From positions 2,554,501 to 2,618,500 of the forward strand of contig JAKTNV010000042.1 in the NCBI GenBank assembly GCA_022747635.1: 64,000 nt of DNA, given 5' to 3'. The notes beneath the pieces are model-generated. The model made no database searches. It was not told the origin of the DNA and worked only from the letters and a program-made list of their open reading frames with translations. Of the stretch, positions 24,841-37,799 are shown one piece after another; within the stretch, counting starts at the first letter, position 1; the number at the start of each line of letters is the position of its first letter. This DNA is from Hetaerina americana (taxonomy: Eukaryota > Arthropoda > Insecta > Odonata > Calopterygidae). A program made the position numbers and the translations under genes.

Positions 24841-27630
24841 GTAACCATATACGTTCAGAATCTTGTGCCTACGAGTCTCATATATGATAGTGAGTTCAGG
24901 AGAAAGGGTGTATCTAGATTTGATCGGCCACTCGGATGTGGAAAGTGGGTGAGTTATCTAATGGTATACATTATTTATTCCATTTAGATTTATTTAGATT
25001 AAATAATGGGTTTTGAAATCTTTAAAGGCGAGCACTTTAGAGTTACTCAAATATTATATTTACTATCGCGAATGAGCAGTTGCAGTGTTATTTGTTAGTT
25101 ATCAATTACTACTACGGTTGCACTCCATCCCATATAACATCATGGCGAAACATCCATTTCCAAGGTTAGCTGATTTGGATTCCATCTGATTTACGATCTT
25201 ATTAGTCATTGAGCTGTTCAGCCCCCTTGACTACCCGAGTCTACCCTCAGATGAGTCTTTGTAAATGGTGGTAAATTGGTAATAGCTCTGTAAAAAGTTA
25301 CATCAACCAGCTGAATTTTTCGTTTTGGATGCCCAATTAATACAAGTGCTTGCAAATATTTCTATTAAACATGGCTGAACGCAATATCAATCAGTAGAAA
25401 TAAAATATAATTGATGAAGGGTTCCATTTGTCTTTCGGAAATTTCCGTGGTTTAAGTAACAAAAAACCAGAATGAAGATTGAAGCCTTTGTCAAAAGTTT
25501 GGCACTATGTGTCGCGGAAGCATTTAGAATAAGGCAATTCTATTACATTCCAGAAAAAAAAACAAAATTTATTTATTCTAATTTTAAAACCCAGAGAAGG
25601 AAATGCCAAATGTACTGTAACATCAACGTTAAAAATAATAATATATTCAACAGATTCAGGCGAGATGTAGTGGAAGTTCGTCAAAATGAGAAAAAAATAT
25701 TTCCACTTATCCACAGATTAAAGTGCAAATTTGTCTTTCCCATAATAAATTTATCTTATTATGTTACGTATCTCGATGAAATGACGAATTTGCTGATGAA
25801 TCTGTGAGGTTATCTTAAGATTGGGACTTCTGACACGTTATTACCCTCAATGATATTTAAATACGGGCGAAAGCAGTGACATACGAACCTATTTAAACAC
25901 AAATTATGCAACGATCATAAATAATTGATATTTAACATCAAATTTCAAAACATTCAATACCCCTCATTCTTGGGGTAGAGTCAGTAGAACTAGAAACATG
26001 CTTGGTAACGAACAGAAATTTTTCACCAAAGAGAGCCGATGAAAAAATCAATTTTTATTTAAATAGTTTAGTGGCGTTAGTTTAACAGAAAAACTCGCAC
26101 ATACTGATAATTTGAACTTGAATTTCCGGAAAATATTAATCACTTATTTTAAAATATATTTAGGGTAAAGCAATTTCAGCGCCCCGAAATCTTTCGCTCT
26201 CGAAGAATATGCATGTAAATATATGGAATATTAAATAACATGTGAGCAATAAGTAGCTTTTCCAATCAGTCACGGTCGAGCAAGTTGATGGTGTGTCGTT
26301 GAAAATCCAACGTGGAGCAAAAAAAGGTGTTGACGGACACCAATCTTGATGTTAATGAAAATCAGTATGAGCTCGGAGAAAGTGTGGCGGTTAGCCTAAG
26401 GGATCTGAAGGTGATCTAGATAAATCCTCAAAGTATCAAACCTATCGGCTGAATTCAAGCTCTAATAATATGAAATAATTCCAATAGTGGGAGATTTATA
26501 CTAAGTTTTTCAATACATTAAAACTTTTATTCAGTTAAAAAATTATCGATTTGCAGTGAAGTATAAAGTAAATTATTTATACAGAAGGGCATTATCTTTC
26601 TAAAAGAAGCGGTTCGTAAAAATGTTCAAGGTTAATCAGAATTTATTAGAATGCACAATAAAATTTCAAATACCCATTTCGATCGATTCACAAATATGGT
26701 ACAAAAACTCTTATTTTGTGCATGGCTTGTATAAATAATACGAAGCTCGTATATGACAAATTATTAAAAAATGACCATTAATCGCCAAAATTTAAGATTG
26801 ACTTGGGAAAGAAACACTTTTACCCAATTTTCAACACCTTGTAACAAGAAAACATGTTTTCTGTGTTACTTATGGCATATTTGGATTCTAATTGTGAAGG
26901 TCTGCAAAAATATGCCGATAAAAGAACGATTGACTGAAGTTTTAAGTCGTTAAAATTGCTGGAAATTACTACTTTTATCTCTATATCACCACTACTTAAA
27001 ATCTAAGAATTTTAAAAAGCTTTTAAAACACCCATTAAAATACATGGACTTAAGAACCCGTTTTGCAAGTCATTAATGATGAACGGGTAGCCCCATTTCA
27101 GCCTTAGTGTGAATTATATTCAACTCTCGAGTGGATGGAAAATAATTCTGTGATTAGCATTGAAATGGAGAGTGATTGGCTTGAAAGGAGAGATCTGAGC
27201 GAGGACCTCAATATGAGTGGTCAAAACCAATCATCTGATGTAAGGTTGGGTAATATAGTTAGAACGCATCTGCTTTTCACTTCCAGCTAAAAAGTGAAAA
27301 TGATTTATTTCTAGTTTTGATGCAACTTGATTCAGTTCCTCATATGGAAGCAATTTGATGTCCTGGCGTCGGTGGCTGATTGTGTCACGGCAAAACGAAA
27401 GAGTGAGAAACGAGAGGCCAATCGTAAAATAAATCTTAACAGTGCTCGTCGACGAGAAGTTTCGCTGCTTAGTTTGCCGCGTGAAAAAGTAAGCTCATCC
27501 ATGAATGAGGACTGGCGATGCATTCTAAAATGGTAACCAAGTTCACATGTCCGAAATTCACTCTTTGTGTGTTACTCAATTTGTTTGGCACCTCCCACGC
27601 ACATCTCCTTTCAAACTGCATGCAATATTC
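24841..27630. other. AT-rich spacer without recognised genes
   Basis: AT-rich DNA. The longest open frame (25472-25807 +, 111 codons) is rich in Lys, Asn, Phe and Ile, with no motif, as expected by chance. No transposon was recognised. Confidence 0.45.
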
Positions 27631-27639
27631 GAACGAATT

Positions 27640-29300
27640 ATTTAAGCCTCGGATGCGCCTTGCTGGTCACAGGGGTGCGCGGAGCTGCAGGTTAAGAAAC
27701 GGGGATAGAAGACGTAACAGGAATAATGCGACGGAGAATGCAGGGACCTCAAAAGCAAGGCGAAAGAATGAAAAAAATAACCGAACGGGCTCGTTGTCGA
27801 AGATTTACCGCCGAAGCAAGGGCCCAGGGGAATGATTTTCTCTTCTTCCAATTTCTCTTCCCACCACCGCTTATTACTCGTGTCGTATTTCAAGAGGGAA
27901 GACTTATGCGTGAGGCAAAAGAAACGCATTGGATACTGTCGATGGGAGGTGCAGGGAAAACGAAAAGGAGGCACGGAATGGATATTACACTGCTGTAAAA
28001 TGATGAGAGTAATCGGGGAGCAAGAAAAATGTGCGTCCGAAACCGACTTCGACTAGCTGAGGCGCCCACATAAAAGGAATACGCACCACTTTAGACATAT
28101 TTACCGAAGATATTTAACTAGGTTTCGAACCGAAAAAAGATTAACTAATCAAATTCACAATTTGATCACAGCAACGACCATATTAACTGCTATGATTTCC
28201 TCAATCCTCTCCCGAGCGTCTTATTGCGATTGCTCACCAAGAGCCACGAAGGTCAGTTCTCATAGAAACTGAATGTCTCTCAAACAGTTTATAAAATGCT
28301 TCTCAAGCGATCATTCAAATGAGAAAATATGGATAATGAGAGGGCGCCCCACCCAACCAGCTAATAGGACGCAATTATTGGAATACGCTTCAGCCTCCTC
28401 CAGATTTATAAACATGAAACTCCGTAGATCATTTGCTCTAAGCCTAATTAGCAGGGGGGTCCTGGGGCTTCTCGCAGATGGGGGCGTTCGAAAGAGGAAA
28501 AAAGCCCGGTAAACGCCGACTTAATTAAAATCAAAATCCCATCGCGACCGCAAGCGATTTCGAGCCAGTCTGTGAACAGGACGAAGCAAGGTAGAAAATC
28601 GGATAGGAAGTCGAGAAGGGAAGGAGGAGTTAAGGATCTCTCGCCCCGAGAGGAGGAATTGAGAAGTGGAGGAGGAGATTGAATGCGATGCAGTCGTCGT
28701 GAGCTTCCACGCGGATTTCCAAAGGAGGGAGTGGTGAAGAGCGAGGATCGAAAAAAAGAGGCGGTGAAAAAAAAGACATTTCATAATAAGGCAATCTGAA
28801 TTGCAGGTGTGAGGCTGCCAATCCGGTATCGGTCGGAGGGAGTTGATAGGGGAGGGGTCTCTGTGAGACTGAAAGAGAATCACCGGGAAGGGAACGGGAA
28901 ACGGAAACGAAGGAGAAAGCTAGGGATGAGTAGAGAGAGAGAGTGAGGATCTCAAAAGAGGAATAGGGAAGCGAGAGAGTCTTAGGAGTGGCCGAGAGGA
29001 GGCGTGTAAGGGAAGGAGGGCTTTTATTTAAGAATTACCGCTCCGGAATGAGATATATGTTTCTGAATTGCACGCCTGCCCAGAGTGGACAAACAGGTAT
29101 CCTCAGAGTTGAGGTCAGCGTGGTCCCAACTCTCTCCCATCCCTCCTTCGAAGGGGGCCGGGGGAGCAAGGGAGCTTGGTTTGGGAGGGGGTGTAGATCC
29201 CTCCACCACGCTTTCCTCACTCTCCCGACTGAATATGTGCCCGTTAACCCGGGTCCTTAGCCCACCACTCCTCCCGCTCCCCCACGCCGACTTTGCTAAA
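27640..29300 (+). other. Largest purine-rich CpG island cluster
   Basis: Two purine-dominated blocks on the + strand, 27650-28000 and 28545-29035, flank a balanced section (28060-28540). The second block contains a (GA)n tract at 28932-28942. The balanced section includes AGAGGGCGC at about 28340-28348, which fits the core of the insect CTCF consensus, and TTTATAAAC near 28405. Open frames on both strands are Arg/Glu/Lys or Pro/Ser/Leu-rich without domains. GAGA-type words would suit GAGA-factor binding, which is an inference from motif content only. Confidence 0.4.
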
Positions 29301-30545
29301 AGCGCAACTAGGCTATACATTTAAATAGGTTAAAATTTAGGAGAAAAAGTTAATTAGCAGTCGTACATTGTACCAAAACCTACAAAGGGCCCGTGAATAA
29401 CTAACTGAGAGAGGAGTTGAGCAAAACTTCAGCGGAAGACAACAATGAGTCATGTGGTTCGTGAGAGAAACCAACAAAATGACGAGCGCGATGATTTCCA
29501 TTAAAGATGTAGGAAATGAAAGAGAGAGCTGAATCCAGGGAGAATGAGATCCATGGATAAAAATTTTAATCAGGGTTGAAAATAAACCCTTGGATACTAA
29601 GCATCGAACAGGTTTCAAGTGAAGCGTACTTCGTGGAAGTATGTCTAAAAGAGAAAAGGAGAGAGGGGGCGGAAAAGAGAAGTCACGGAGCAAAGAAGGT
29701 GAGGTGGTCAGATGGGACGGAGAAGATTAGTGGAACTCGCAATTGCCGTTTGGTAGCAGTGATGGAGTTATAATAACAATGAGGATAGACAGATTTCATA
29801 GTTGGGCACATAAGGAAATCTCGTATCTCTCAATTTCTACGCTCTGCTCGTCGGCCGTGCGCATCGATCACACTCCCTTGAATTATTGTGTAAATAAATA
29901 GATATTTCCCCTGAGTGCATATGCATATGAAATTATGCTTCTCACTCTACCGAATTATCACTTTTAAATACACCTAGGAAATTGAGTAAATGCTGATGGA
30001 GTGCATTGGCGGAGAGGAGACTTCGCTAATTGAGAAAGAAAGAGGGGAGGAGATGGAGAAATCCCGCCCCCGTTGTCTCCCGACAGTATTTCGAGTCTTT
30101 CTCCAAAGGCATGAACCTCTTATCCCCTCCCCGCTCATGATCCCTCCTGTGTTCTTTTGGACAGAGCGGGGCAATTGAAGTGGTCGTTTTCACTTATAAT
30201 TCACCTCCTGCGTCTCACCTCTCCCTCCTACTCGTCAATTCTAGCCCAACGGGATGCTTCATCTCTCCCAACGCTCGGCCCCACTAGTGTTATTCTTTCC
30301 TTAGCGGTTGACGGTTCGAGAGAGATGGGGAGGATGACGCGGGGAGAGCCAGGTTGCATTCTTCCGTTAATTGATTCTCGTCCTTCTCGCCGGAATCCAT
30401 TCCTAATGCGCGAGAAATCCACAATTACACTCACGAATAATTACAGGAGGATCACAGCCACACGCTTTTGTCTCGGCCGAATTACTACCCCCGTGGACGC
30501 TGCCCATTAAAATATCGCTTGCGTTATCCCGTCAACGAGCAGGAA
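29301..30545. other. Continuation of island cluster, mixed composition
   Basis: A purine-rich run on the + strand at 29640-29720 and another at 30000-30070 are embedded in balanced GC-richer DNA that ends near 30545. Open frames such as 30157-30510 + and 29337-29693 - overlap antisense frames and show no family motif. Confidence 0.35.
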
Positions 30546-31269
30546 CATCGAGTTCAGTTCTGTTAAATCCAGTTTAATTAGAAATTCGTTTAATATCTAC
30601 AAGAGGGGGTTTTCTGGGATTTCAGCGAAATGGGTTTTAAAGTTACTTGCCAGAGTTTTAATTTCTTGTTTGTACCATTCCCATCTTATCCTGGATTTGA
30701 AATAAATTTTATTTCACCTCAACCTACCCTAGAATCAGTGAATATACTAGAAACATGAAAGAAAAATTTATAACAAGCCGTGTTTATGCTCCCAATTACT
30801 TTACAAATCTCAAAGTCGAACTTAAAATAAGCAGGTATGAATCAGTGAATATATCTTATGTAACGTATTATCAAATTACAAATGTAAATATCTCCTTGAT
30901 CAGTTAAAAGCTGTTATTGAAAACCTTCATTAGTATCAGTAGACGTGATCTGCTGATAGATATCCTGCATGTCTGGATTCAATTTTCTGTTTCCATCTAA
31001 TGCGTATATCTAACATAGGCACCTTCACATTTCTCTGTTTCAAGAGTTACTTCACCTATCCCACGTAACACGCTTTTGAGCATCTTCATTAATACTACGT
31101 TCCTTTCTTTTCTAGCTTTCAGTGGGCAGTCGGGGCAAATTTATCTAATTAACTTTTTCCTTTTAATTCGAAATTACTCTAAGTTGATAAGAAAGTGACA
31201 AAGTATAAACTTTGCAGTCCACTGAAAATATATTTATCATACAACTACATATTTTTGTTATTAGAAGAA
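30546..31269. other. AT-rich spacer, nothing recognised
   Basis: No coding, RNA or mobile-element signal was found. Confidence 0.45.
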
Positions 31270-31380
31270 AAGAAAATTGCACTTTCCCACAGATTTATTT
31301 GTAACGTACTACGCGTTTCAGTTCATCGAACCATCTTGAGGTACAAGACAAGATTCAACTTGTGATACGTCATATTTATA
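31270..31380 (-). repeat. Possible dispersed repeat with GAAACGCGTAGTACG motif
   Basis: The minus strand reads CAAGATGGTTCGATGAACTG followed directly by AAACGCGTAGTACGTTAC and then AAATAAATCTGTGGG. The arrangement 'GATGGTTCGATGAAC then GAAACGCG' resembles the conserved terminal region of some arthropod retroelements, possibly Penelope-like, from memory. No coding part is present, and no second copy was found in the window. A G10 run and purine-rich tract follow at 31394-31440. Confidence 0.28.
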
Positions 31381-31949
31381 CCTGTTTGAGGAAGGGGGGG
31401 GGGAAGAAAAGAGTGAGGAGCAAGGGAGGCGGGGACAAAGAGGGGAAATATGGAAACCCCAAAGAAACAAAAGAAATGGCTAAAGGAATAGATATTAATA
31501 AATAATAAATATTCCTTACTCTACAGGATCTTCAGAGTATACTTCATTTCAGCGAAAATAGTTGAATAGCAAATGTATTATCCATGGGACGCAACTTTCC
31601 TATCATGCAATGGATTTCCACAAACTTTTAGTCTCAATGACCTCTCGGACCTACAGTTTTCAGATTCTTTTTTCACTTTTTCTTACTTCTTGATTACCTC
31701 CATTATCTCTTGATTACTCAATGTTTATCAATCTCCCCAGAGAGCATGCTTCTATTGAACGATCGCTCTATTTCTGTTGCTAACCCTACGGAATATTTAG
31801 CACCATACCATTCCAATAAGTTGCTAACTATTGCCATAACCGCAGCGATTGATTCAAAATTGGTTTTGATAGACGAGGCAAGAGATCACCCGTCGCGAAT
31901 CCCTTATGCTAGTAAAATTCGCACTTCAGATTAGAAAGGGACGTTTACT
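31381..31949. other. Short purine-rich tract then AT-rich spacer
   Basis: 31390-31460 is purine-rich on the + strand with a run of ten G (31394-31403). The remainder is AT-rich without recognisable features. Confidence 0.4.
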
Positions 31950-32120
31950 TTCCATAGATAATCTGGAACCCATAATATCACAGAGCTGGTCGGGGTGAGG
32001 CATGGGGAGTCCAGAAGTACCTCCTGGATTTGAACCTGAGACCGTTCAACCAATACCAAAGTGTGTTCATGCACATATTTGTTCACGGGGAAAAATAGCG
32101 AAGGTGAATTTATAGTCACA
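31950..32120 (-). repeat. Degenerate tRNA-derived SINE
   Basis: On the minus strand, AGGTTCAAATCC (B-box consensus GGTTCRANYCC) occurs at about 32025-32040. Upstream of it is TGGTATTGGTTGAACGGTC, where a tRNA-like 5' half would lie. The following body (GAGGTACTTCTGGACTCCCC and on) is GC-richer than its surroundings. The A box is poor and no tail or target duplication was found, so it is an old copy or a chance B box. Confidence 0.35.
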
Positions 32121-33394
32121 GGCTGAACGATAGCATAAACCACAAAAAATATTGCTAATGATTCCGTATTTTTAAATATTTCGACAGCATAACCACATTA
32201 TTCATTGGAAGGAAGAATACAGAGTAGGAGTGATAGGCAGGAGGATTAGGAGGGTGTATAAGAAGGAAAAGGCGAAGTTTCGAGGGGCTAGATCTGCGAT
32301 GACGAGCGATTTGGATTTGAGCTGAAAGAGATAATAATTATGCACTTTTAACACAGCGAATTTAAGACATGACTGAATTTCTTTGTAGTTAACGTATGAA
32401 TTTAATTACGCAATCTTTTCATTGCAATTATGATTCAAGAAAAATATTAAAATGTCTTATAAATACGAAAATTCAGTTGATTAAAACATTGATTGTCAAA
32501 TTTTTGCAACATTAAAGTATGAAAAAGATTTTTTATAAAAATTTTTGCTAAATGAATGGATACAAGTAAAACTTTTCTTTATTAATTTGAAATTATACAC
32601 TAATATTGCTGAAGCCGTGGGAATAATTTCTAAATAGATCAGATCCAAGCAATAGGAGAAAGAATATAGGTTAATTCTGCAATAAGGATTTCAGTGTGGA
32701 CTAGTGGATGATTTTATCTCCGAGGAATAATTAAGTCCTTCCCTCTCACCCTCTGAGATTTTCAGCTGTCATTATTTCTTTTGTAATTGCCACCTGGCAT
32801 GTTGTTTACAGAGACGTTCACGTTGTTGCCGCTTCTCCTCGGGCATTATCCTCCTCCCGACCCCATCATCTGCCTACCCTGCACCCTTTGTGATGGACGG
32901 GGTCTCACACCATCCTCTGTGCCCTTCTTTCTTGGGTAAGAAAGTTCAGGGATTAAGAGAACAGAAAGAGTTCTTCCTCATTCCCAGCGAAGCCACAATC
33001 CCCATTTTGCTTGAATTATTGCCAAAGCATGGAGAGTATATTATCAAAATATGGTTTTCACTGATAAAAAAAAACTTCAAGACAGATCAACCGTAAAATA
33101 CTGAAAACATTGCAACTTTTGTTAAAACGGAATGAATGATCCTAAAAGTACTGTGCATTAAACCATGATTTAAAAGTGACTAAGTAAAGAAATTGGAATG
33201 TCACGGATTAGATATACGATCGTTTCTACGACACATTTCGAGAGTACGAGAAAATATCGACTTAATTTTAATGACTTAGAACAGATTTTCAAAATATATA
33301 GATTGAAGAACGCCCGCCGTAGCACACGGAGGAATTAAGAGTAAAGTGAAGGAATGATCATATGACTAGAAGCGTGTCAATGAACAAAAAACAA
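32121..33394. other. AT-rich spacer without recognised genes
   Basis: Includes a small GC-richer patch at 32730-32960 with no coding signal. The open frame at 32890-33096 has no recognisable motif. Confidence 0.45.
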
Positions 33395-33740
33395 AAAAGT
33401 GTCGAATGGGAATGGAAGTGTTGTATGGTCTATGGAGGTGTGGAGTATATCGACGTATTTTTATATGTGGGCTTGGAGAAGGAGAAAAATAAACTGAATT
33501 ACACAAAACTTTGCCAAAAGTGGTAGATATCCGGAGAAAGGAAGGGCTATTGAGGCTATTGGGCTAACCTCGATGAAATAAGAATAAGGAAAAAACGGAG
33601 ATACTGAAAGCTAGAGGAATAACAACGTTTATGATAGATGCGATTATTTTGAGAAAGTATCAGAAGAAAGAATACATTTTAAACGACATGATAGGGGAAA
33701 TACCGAAGAAAGACCTAAAAGAGCTAAAGCTGGCTTAAAA
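33395..33740 (+). mobile_element. Decayed LINE C-terminal fragment (low confidence)
   Basis: In one + frame the translation reads VWSMEVWSISTYFYMWAWRR then KIN, stop, ITQN. In another, further on, it reads IILRKYQKKEYILNDMIGEI and PKKDLKE. These line up with the C-terminal part of arthropod LINE reverse transcriptases (VWSxxLYGxExWT, then MWxWRRxxKIxW, then ILRxxxxLxDxIEGKIPxK). Stops and frameshifts show it is dead. No RT catalytic motif survives, so the call rests on motif order only. Confidence 0.42.
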
Positions 33741-34205
33741 AATAATGAAAAATCTGTCCACAAAATTATGTATACAATATCGGGTTCCACTCTATATCTT
33801 GCTGTAATTAAGAGAATGCCCACAGGTAAAAACAGATAATATTTCAGTGTGTTCTAAAACGCTTACACTATCTTTCAGAATCAGAAAAAAGCTGTTTTTC
33901 TGTTCTATTTACGATACGCACAATTATGTACTTATCATATCCTCCTTATCCATGTACAATAATAGCCTGATCTGGTTTTAATTTTATACATGTTATTATT
34001 TATACTCACATTACAATCACATATCAAATGGTCCGATGCCTCTCTTGGCTGTGTAGATTGCACGCATTTCAAGAAAATACGCTGATGTGGATATTGAAAG
34101 TCTGGATGTTTATATACACGCTCCGGTCCCATTTTGTAAAGTTTCGTTTCCTCCACAGACACAATCGCCCATGTTTTTTAAACTCTCTTCCGAAGTTCCA
34201 CGTTC
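33741..34205. other. AT-rich spacer, nothing recognised
   Basis: No supported feature. Open frames on both strands at 33935-34162 overlap each other and have no motif. Confidence 0.4.
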
Positions 34206-34209
34206 AAGT

Positions 34210-34700
34210 GACGGAAATCATGCGTTCCTCTCTCATTACGCGCATGGGGTCCCCGGGCACCACTTCCGCGACACGCCGCGCGTGTTCTGGGACCGCGAGG
34301 TGTGGAGTGGGGTAGGAGACGGGATGGGGTGCGACCCTCTTGCCCTCCTCTCTCCCTTTCCGGGCATTAGCACAGGGCGCGATGCCAAGCGGGATTTACA
34401 AGGGCGTGACGCCAGAGAGCCATTGATTCAATTCCAATCGGCGGCGGCGGTGCGAGGAGAGACGGGGAGGGAGGAACCTGCAACATGCTCCGATTTCGCG
34501 ACCGTCTGGTCTCGCGGAGATATATCGGGTCCTGGCGCGAAGACGTAGACACCAACGGGCTCAAGGGGCGAGGGAAAGGTGGACGATGGCTGGTGGGTGG
34601 GGGGATACTCGAATCTGACGTACGAGAGACCGGATGTGCCACAAGGCGAGGATTGTCCACCAAAATATTGACCAAAGGCAGACTGGGGCGAGGAAACTAA
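34210..34700. other. CpG-rich island
   Basis: Dense in CpG, with G/A-biased runs on the + strand (34440-34475, 34555-34605) after a short pyrimidine-rich piece near 34330-34360. A 153-codon open frame on + (34087-34548) overlaps a 102-codon frame on - and shows no domain, so neither is called as a gene. Confidence 0.4.
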
Positions 34701-36150
34701 TCTTTACGGGATTGACGGTGCAATTATAACATGCGATTTCCTCAAATTTTTGTGGAAAGAGTTAAGTCAAAACCAAATGCTTGCAGCTCTACGGATTTCC
34801 TAGAACCTTGATCATTTGCAAAAAAATTAATTTCGGTAGACGATTTTCATCCTTAAGGGGAATCCGAAATATAGTAATTCACTGCAGGAAATTCCGACGA
34901 TGAAAGACTATCGAGGTAGTATCTCAGGGACAAATTTTCAAGAAAAGGAGTTTTTCAGGCCATCCATGGCTAAAAATGTAATGAAAAAAATCTCCAGAGT
35001 GCATTTATGAAGTTTCTAAATTTTGCTAGCATTAACGAGAACGTTTTCGGTGTAAGGAACCTATTTAATTTATCAGCTTTATGGTAGAGGCTTGGTAAAT
35101 TTTCCTAAAAAAAGTTGAACATCCTATTTACAAGGCACTTGAAAAGAATTGTTAGGAAGTTAAACTCCGATATTTTAGTCTATAAGTATAGCCAATTCAA
35201 CGTCCACCCTAATCAACATAATAATTTTCAAATTTGTTTCGTTTCAAGATTAAAAGATCCTTTAAAAATTCTCATATTACGCCAAGATTTTATCAACCTC
35301 GAAGCATGCTAATCACTTGGTTAGACCTGTGTTATGAAGGAGAAACGGATTTCTGTGTTGTAAATAGGTTACCTACGAGTTTTATCAATGCTCTCGTTTC
35401 CTCAAGACATTGAGCAGGGCACGAGAAACTTTCCTTGGCTCAAATATGACTATATCCAAAGGCACGTTAACAATTACATGACGGGAGTGATTTTGGCTCA
35501 TATCCGAGACTACTTAGATTGGGTGAATTATAAGGCCATCACCTGTTCAGCTGTGTGCTCCGAAAAATACAAATGTGTGGGGGTGGGTTCACTAAAAAGC
35601 CGAAAATCAAGAATGGTGTAGCCGTCATCGCGTGCTTTCCTCGAGGGAAATATATTTCTTCGGCTATTACCGATAAACACGCTTCTCCCTTGCATTTTAA
35701 CACGCAATTGACTGTTTCGGAGAGAAACTGGATCTAACCTCTTTAAATTAAATGGGACAACCGCTAGGGTCAAAGGAGTGCGTTAGAGCACTTTAGCATA
35801 AACGAACATTGGCGCAAAACGTTACCAAATCCTCGCGGCATGGGTAATTTTCCAGGCCGCCCGTTTCTCATTCATTTGATTTCATAAATCATACACAAAA
35901 TAGCGACCGTTTTGTATCAACACTGTATCCGATCCAGCGGGAGAGAACGATACATGAAAACATCAGCGCCCGAATCCACCCGGGCGTGACCCACCAAAAG
36001 CCCAACCCTCTCAGTCGCCTACTATTCCTGTTCAAGAGAAAAAAATAACTATGCGTCCGAAAATAGAGGTAAAAGAAACTCGAGAGATCGCCGTGAAGTA
36101 AAATCGCGTCAACCTTGTCAGATCAAGTATTTCCGATCCATCAAACGTCC
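34701..36150. other. AT-rich to mixed DNA without recognised genes
   Basis: 34701-35800 is AT-rich and featureless. 35800-36150 is mixed and CpG-richer, forming the approach to the next island. Confidence 0.4.
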
Positions 36151-36159
36151 GACCATGAA

Positions 36160-36560
36160 GGATGGAAAGAAAACAGGGGGGAGTAAAAAAAAAAAATTTC
36201 AAAAAAGAGATTAAAAAAGTGATCGAAGGCGGAGAGCCTGGTTTTAAGAGATTGATTTACAATCAAGCGGGCGACGTGCCACCTCCGCCGCGCGAGTTGC
36301 CCGGCCGAGGACCCCTTCCTCCCCGCCACCGCCCGGTCCGTCGCCGGTCCACGGCTGCTCAGAGATGAATTTCTTCATCAAAATGTCGTAACATCCAACA
36401 AACTGAACGCACAAACACACACATACACACGCGCGCACAATCGCATCGAGAGTCTATATGAAAAACCTTGCAACCAGAAGCGGCACTATTTCCTGGGGCG
36501 ACCGGTTCCAAGCGATCACAAATCAACATAAATCCGGTCAAGTTTCAGCCCTAAATACTA
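36160..36560. other. Small CpG-rich island with (AC)n tract
   Basis: A short purine tract with an A-run (36165-36230) is followed by a strongly CpG-rich segment (36270-36355) that carries CCGCC and GGCCG words. An imperfect (AC)n/(GC)n tract lies at about 36412-36440. No coding feature was recognised. Confidence 0.4.
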
Positions 36561-37795
36561 GTGTAAGAAAGAACTGGATCGGCTAGGAATGCCAACGTTT
36601 CGCAAGTACATTGTGATTTCGCTGCATAAACCACAGAGGGAAGTTCACCATTCGACCTCGAAACTGCCGAGGACCACAGTGAATTTGGCCTCGGTCCCTA
36701 TATTGCACGCCCATGTTTCCAGAGTTGGTTCTCCTGGAAACAATGGACAGATAAGGTTCCTTGGCCGTGTCTCACCCTACTCACTATTCCTGGTTGGCAA
36801 AAAATGTAGAGTGAAAATTTGGTGTCGACCACAAAAATTACTATTTATATTATGGTTTGGCATCACGAATAGAAACCTTCATGCCCTCTTTTGGTGTCAA
36901 GTCAACCTAAGGCTTCGCACCGCCTAATTCTATTCACAAAATTTAATGGTGATAAATTGCTTGGAAAATCTTATGGAACTGCTCCTCCACCAGATGACCC
37001 CGCCAGGGATTTCAGTGGTCTCCTTGGTCATATTGAAACATTCCTCAACTAAAGTGTACTTACAATGAGAGTTTCAAATTTAGATTTAAAGTCTTAGGTA
37101 TATCGGTTCTCAGTGAACCTCAAAAGTTTTCGCAAATAGTGGGAGACTCTTCAATTTTTCGTATTGAAATCCTTTGAAATCTCAGTCTAATATGTAGAAT
37201 CTTTTCAAAAAGCACTTAATCCAAAAATTTGGATAGATAACTTACTGAAACAGGTGTTCGTCAATTCTGGCCCCGCTGTGTTTCATGCTGGCATCATTAC
37301 GAAAATTAGAGTTGCTATTTAATTAGTGAAAAACGTAATGAAATCATGTCTAGTTTTTTCAAATAATATTAAATTCTATCAGTAAATTTAAATAACAAAA
37401 CTTGTTATAATTATTTGGTTACCAACCTGAAAAGTACCCTCACTCTAAGCAGAACTAGAATAGAGAAGATAAATACTGCAAATTATCTTGAATTAGTCGA
37501 TATATATGCAAAGAAACAAATATGATTAATATAGTAAATTCAAAAAAATCAGTTTAAGCTAAACTTTATATGAAACATGCCCACTACTTGGGTAATCGAT
37601 ACTTACTTTTTAAATTGGTTTTAAATTGATTTAGACACACCTCTTAGATGTACTTCAGGGAAATTAATTCAAGACACGATTTAAAATAACGCCAAACTTT
37701 TGACCTAAATAATTCTTTCAGCCGTGAGAAAATTTCTTAAAATGGTATTCCACTGAGTAAGAGTATTAGTTTTTTGAAACTTGGTAAATTCTGAT
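36561..37795. other. Mixed then AT-rich spacer
   Basis: 36590-36930 is moderately GC-rich with a 112-codon open frame lacking any motif. The rest is AT-rich. Confidence 0.4.
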
Positions 37796-37799
37796 TCCT

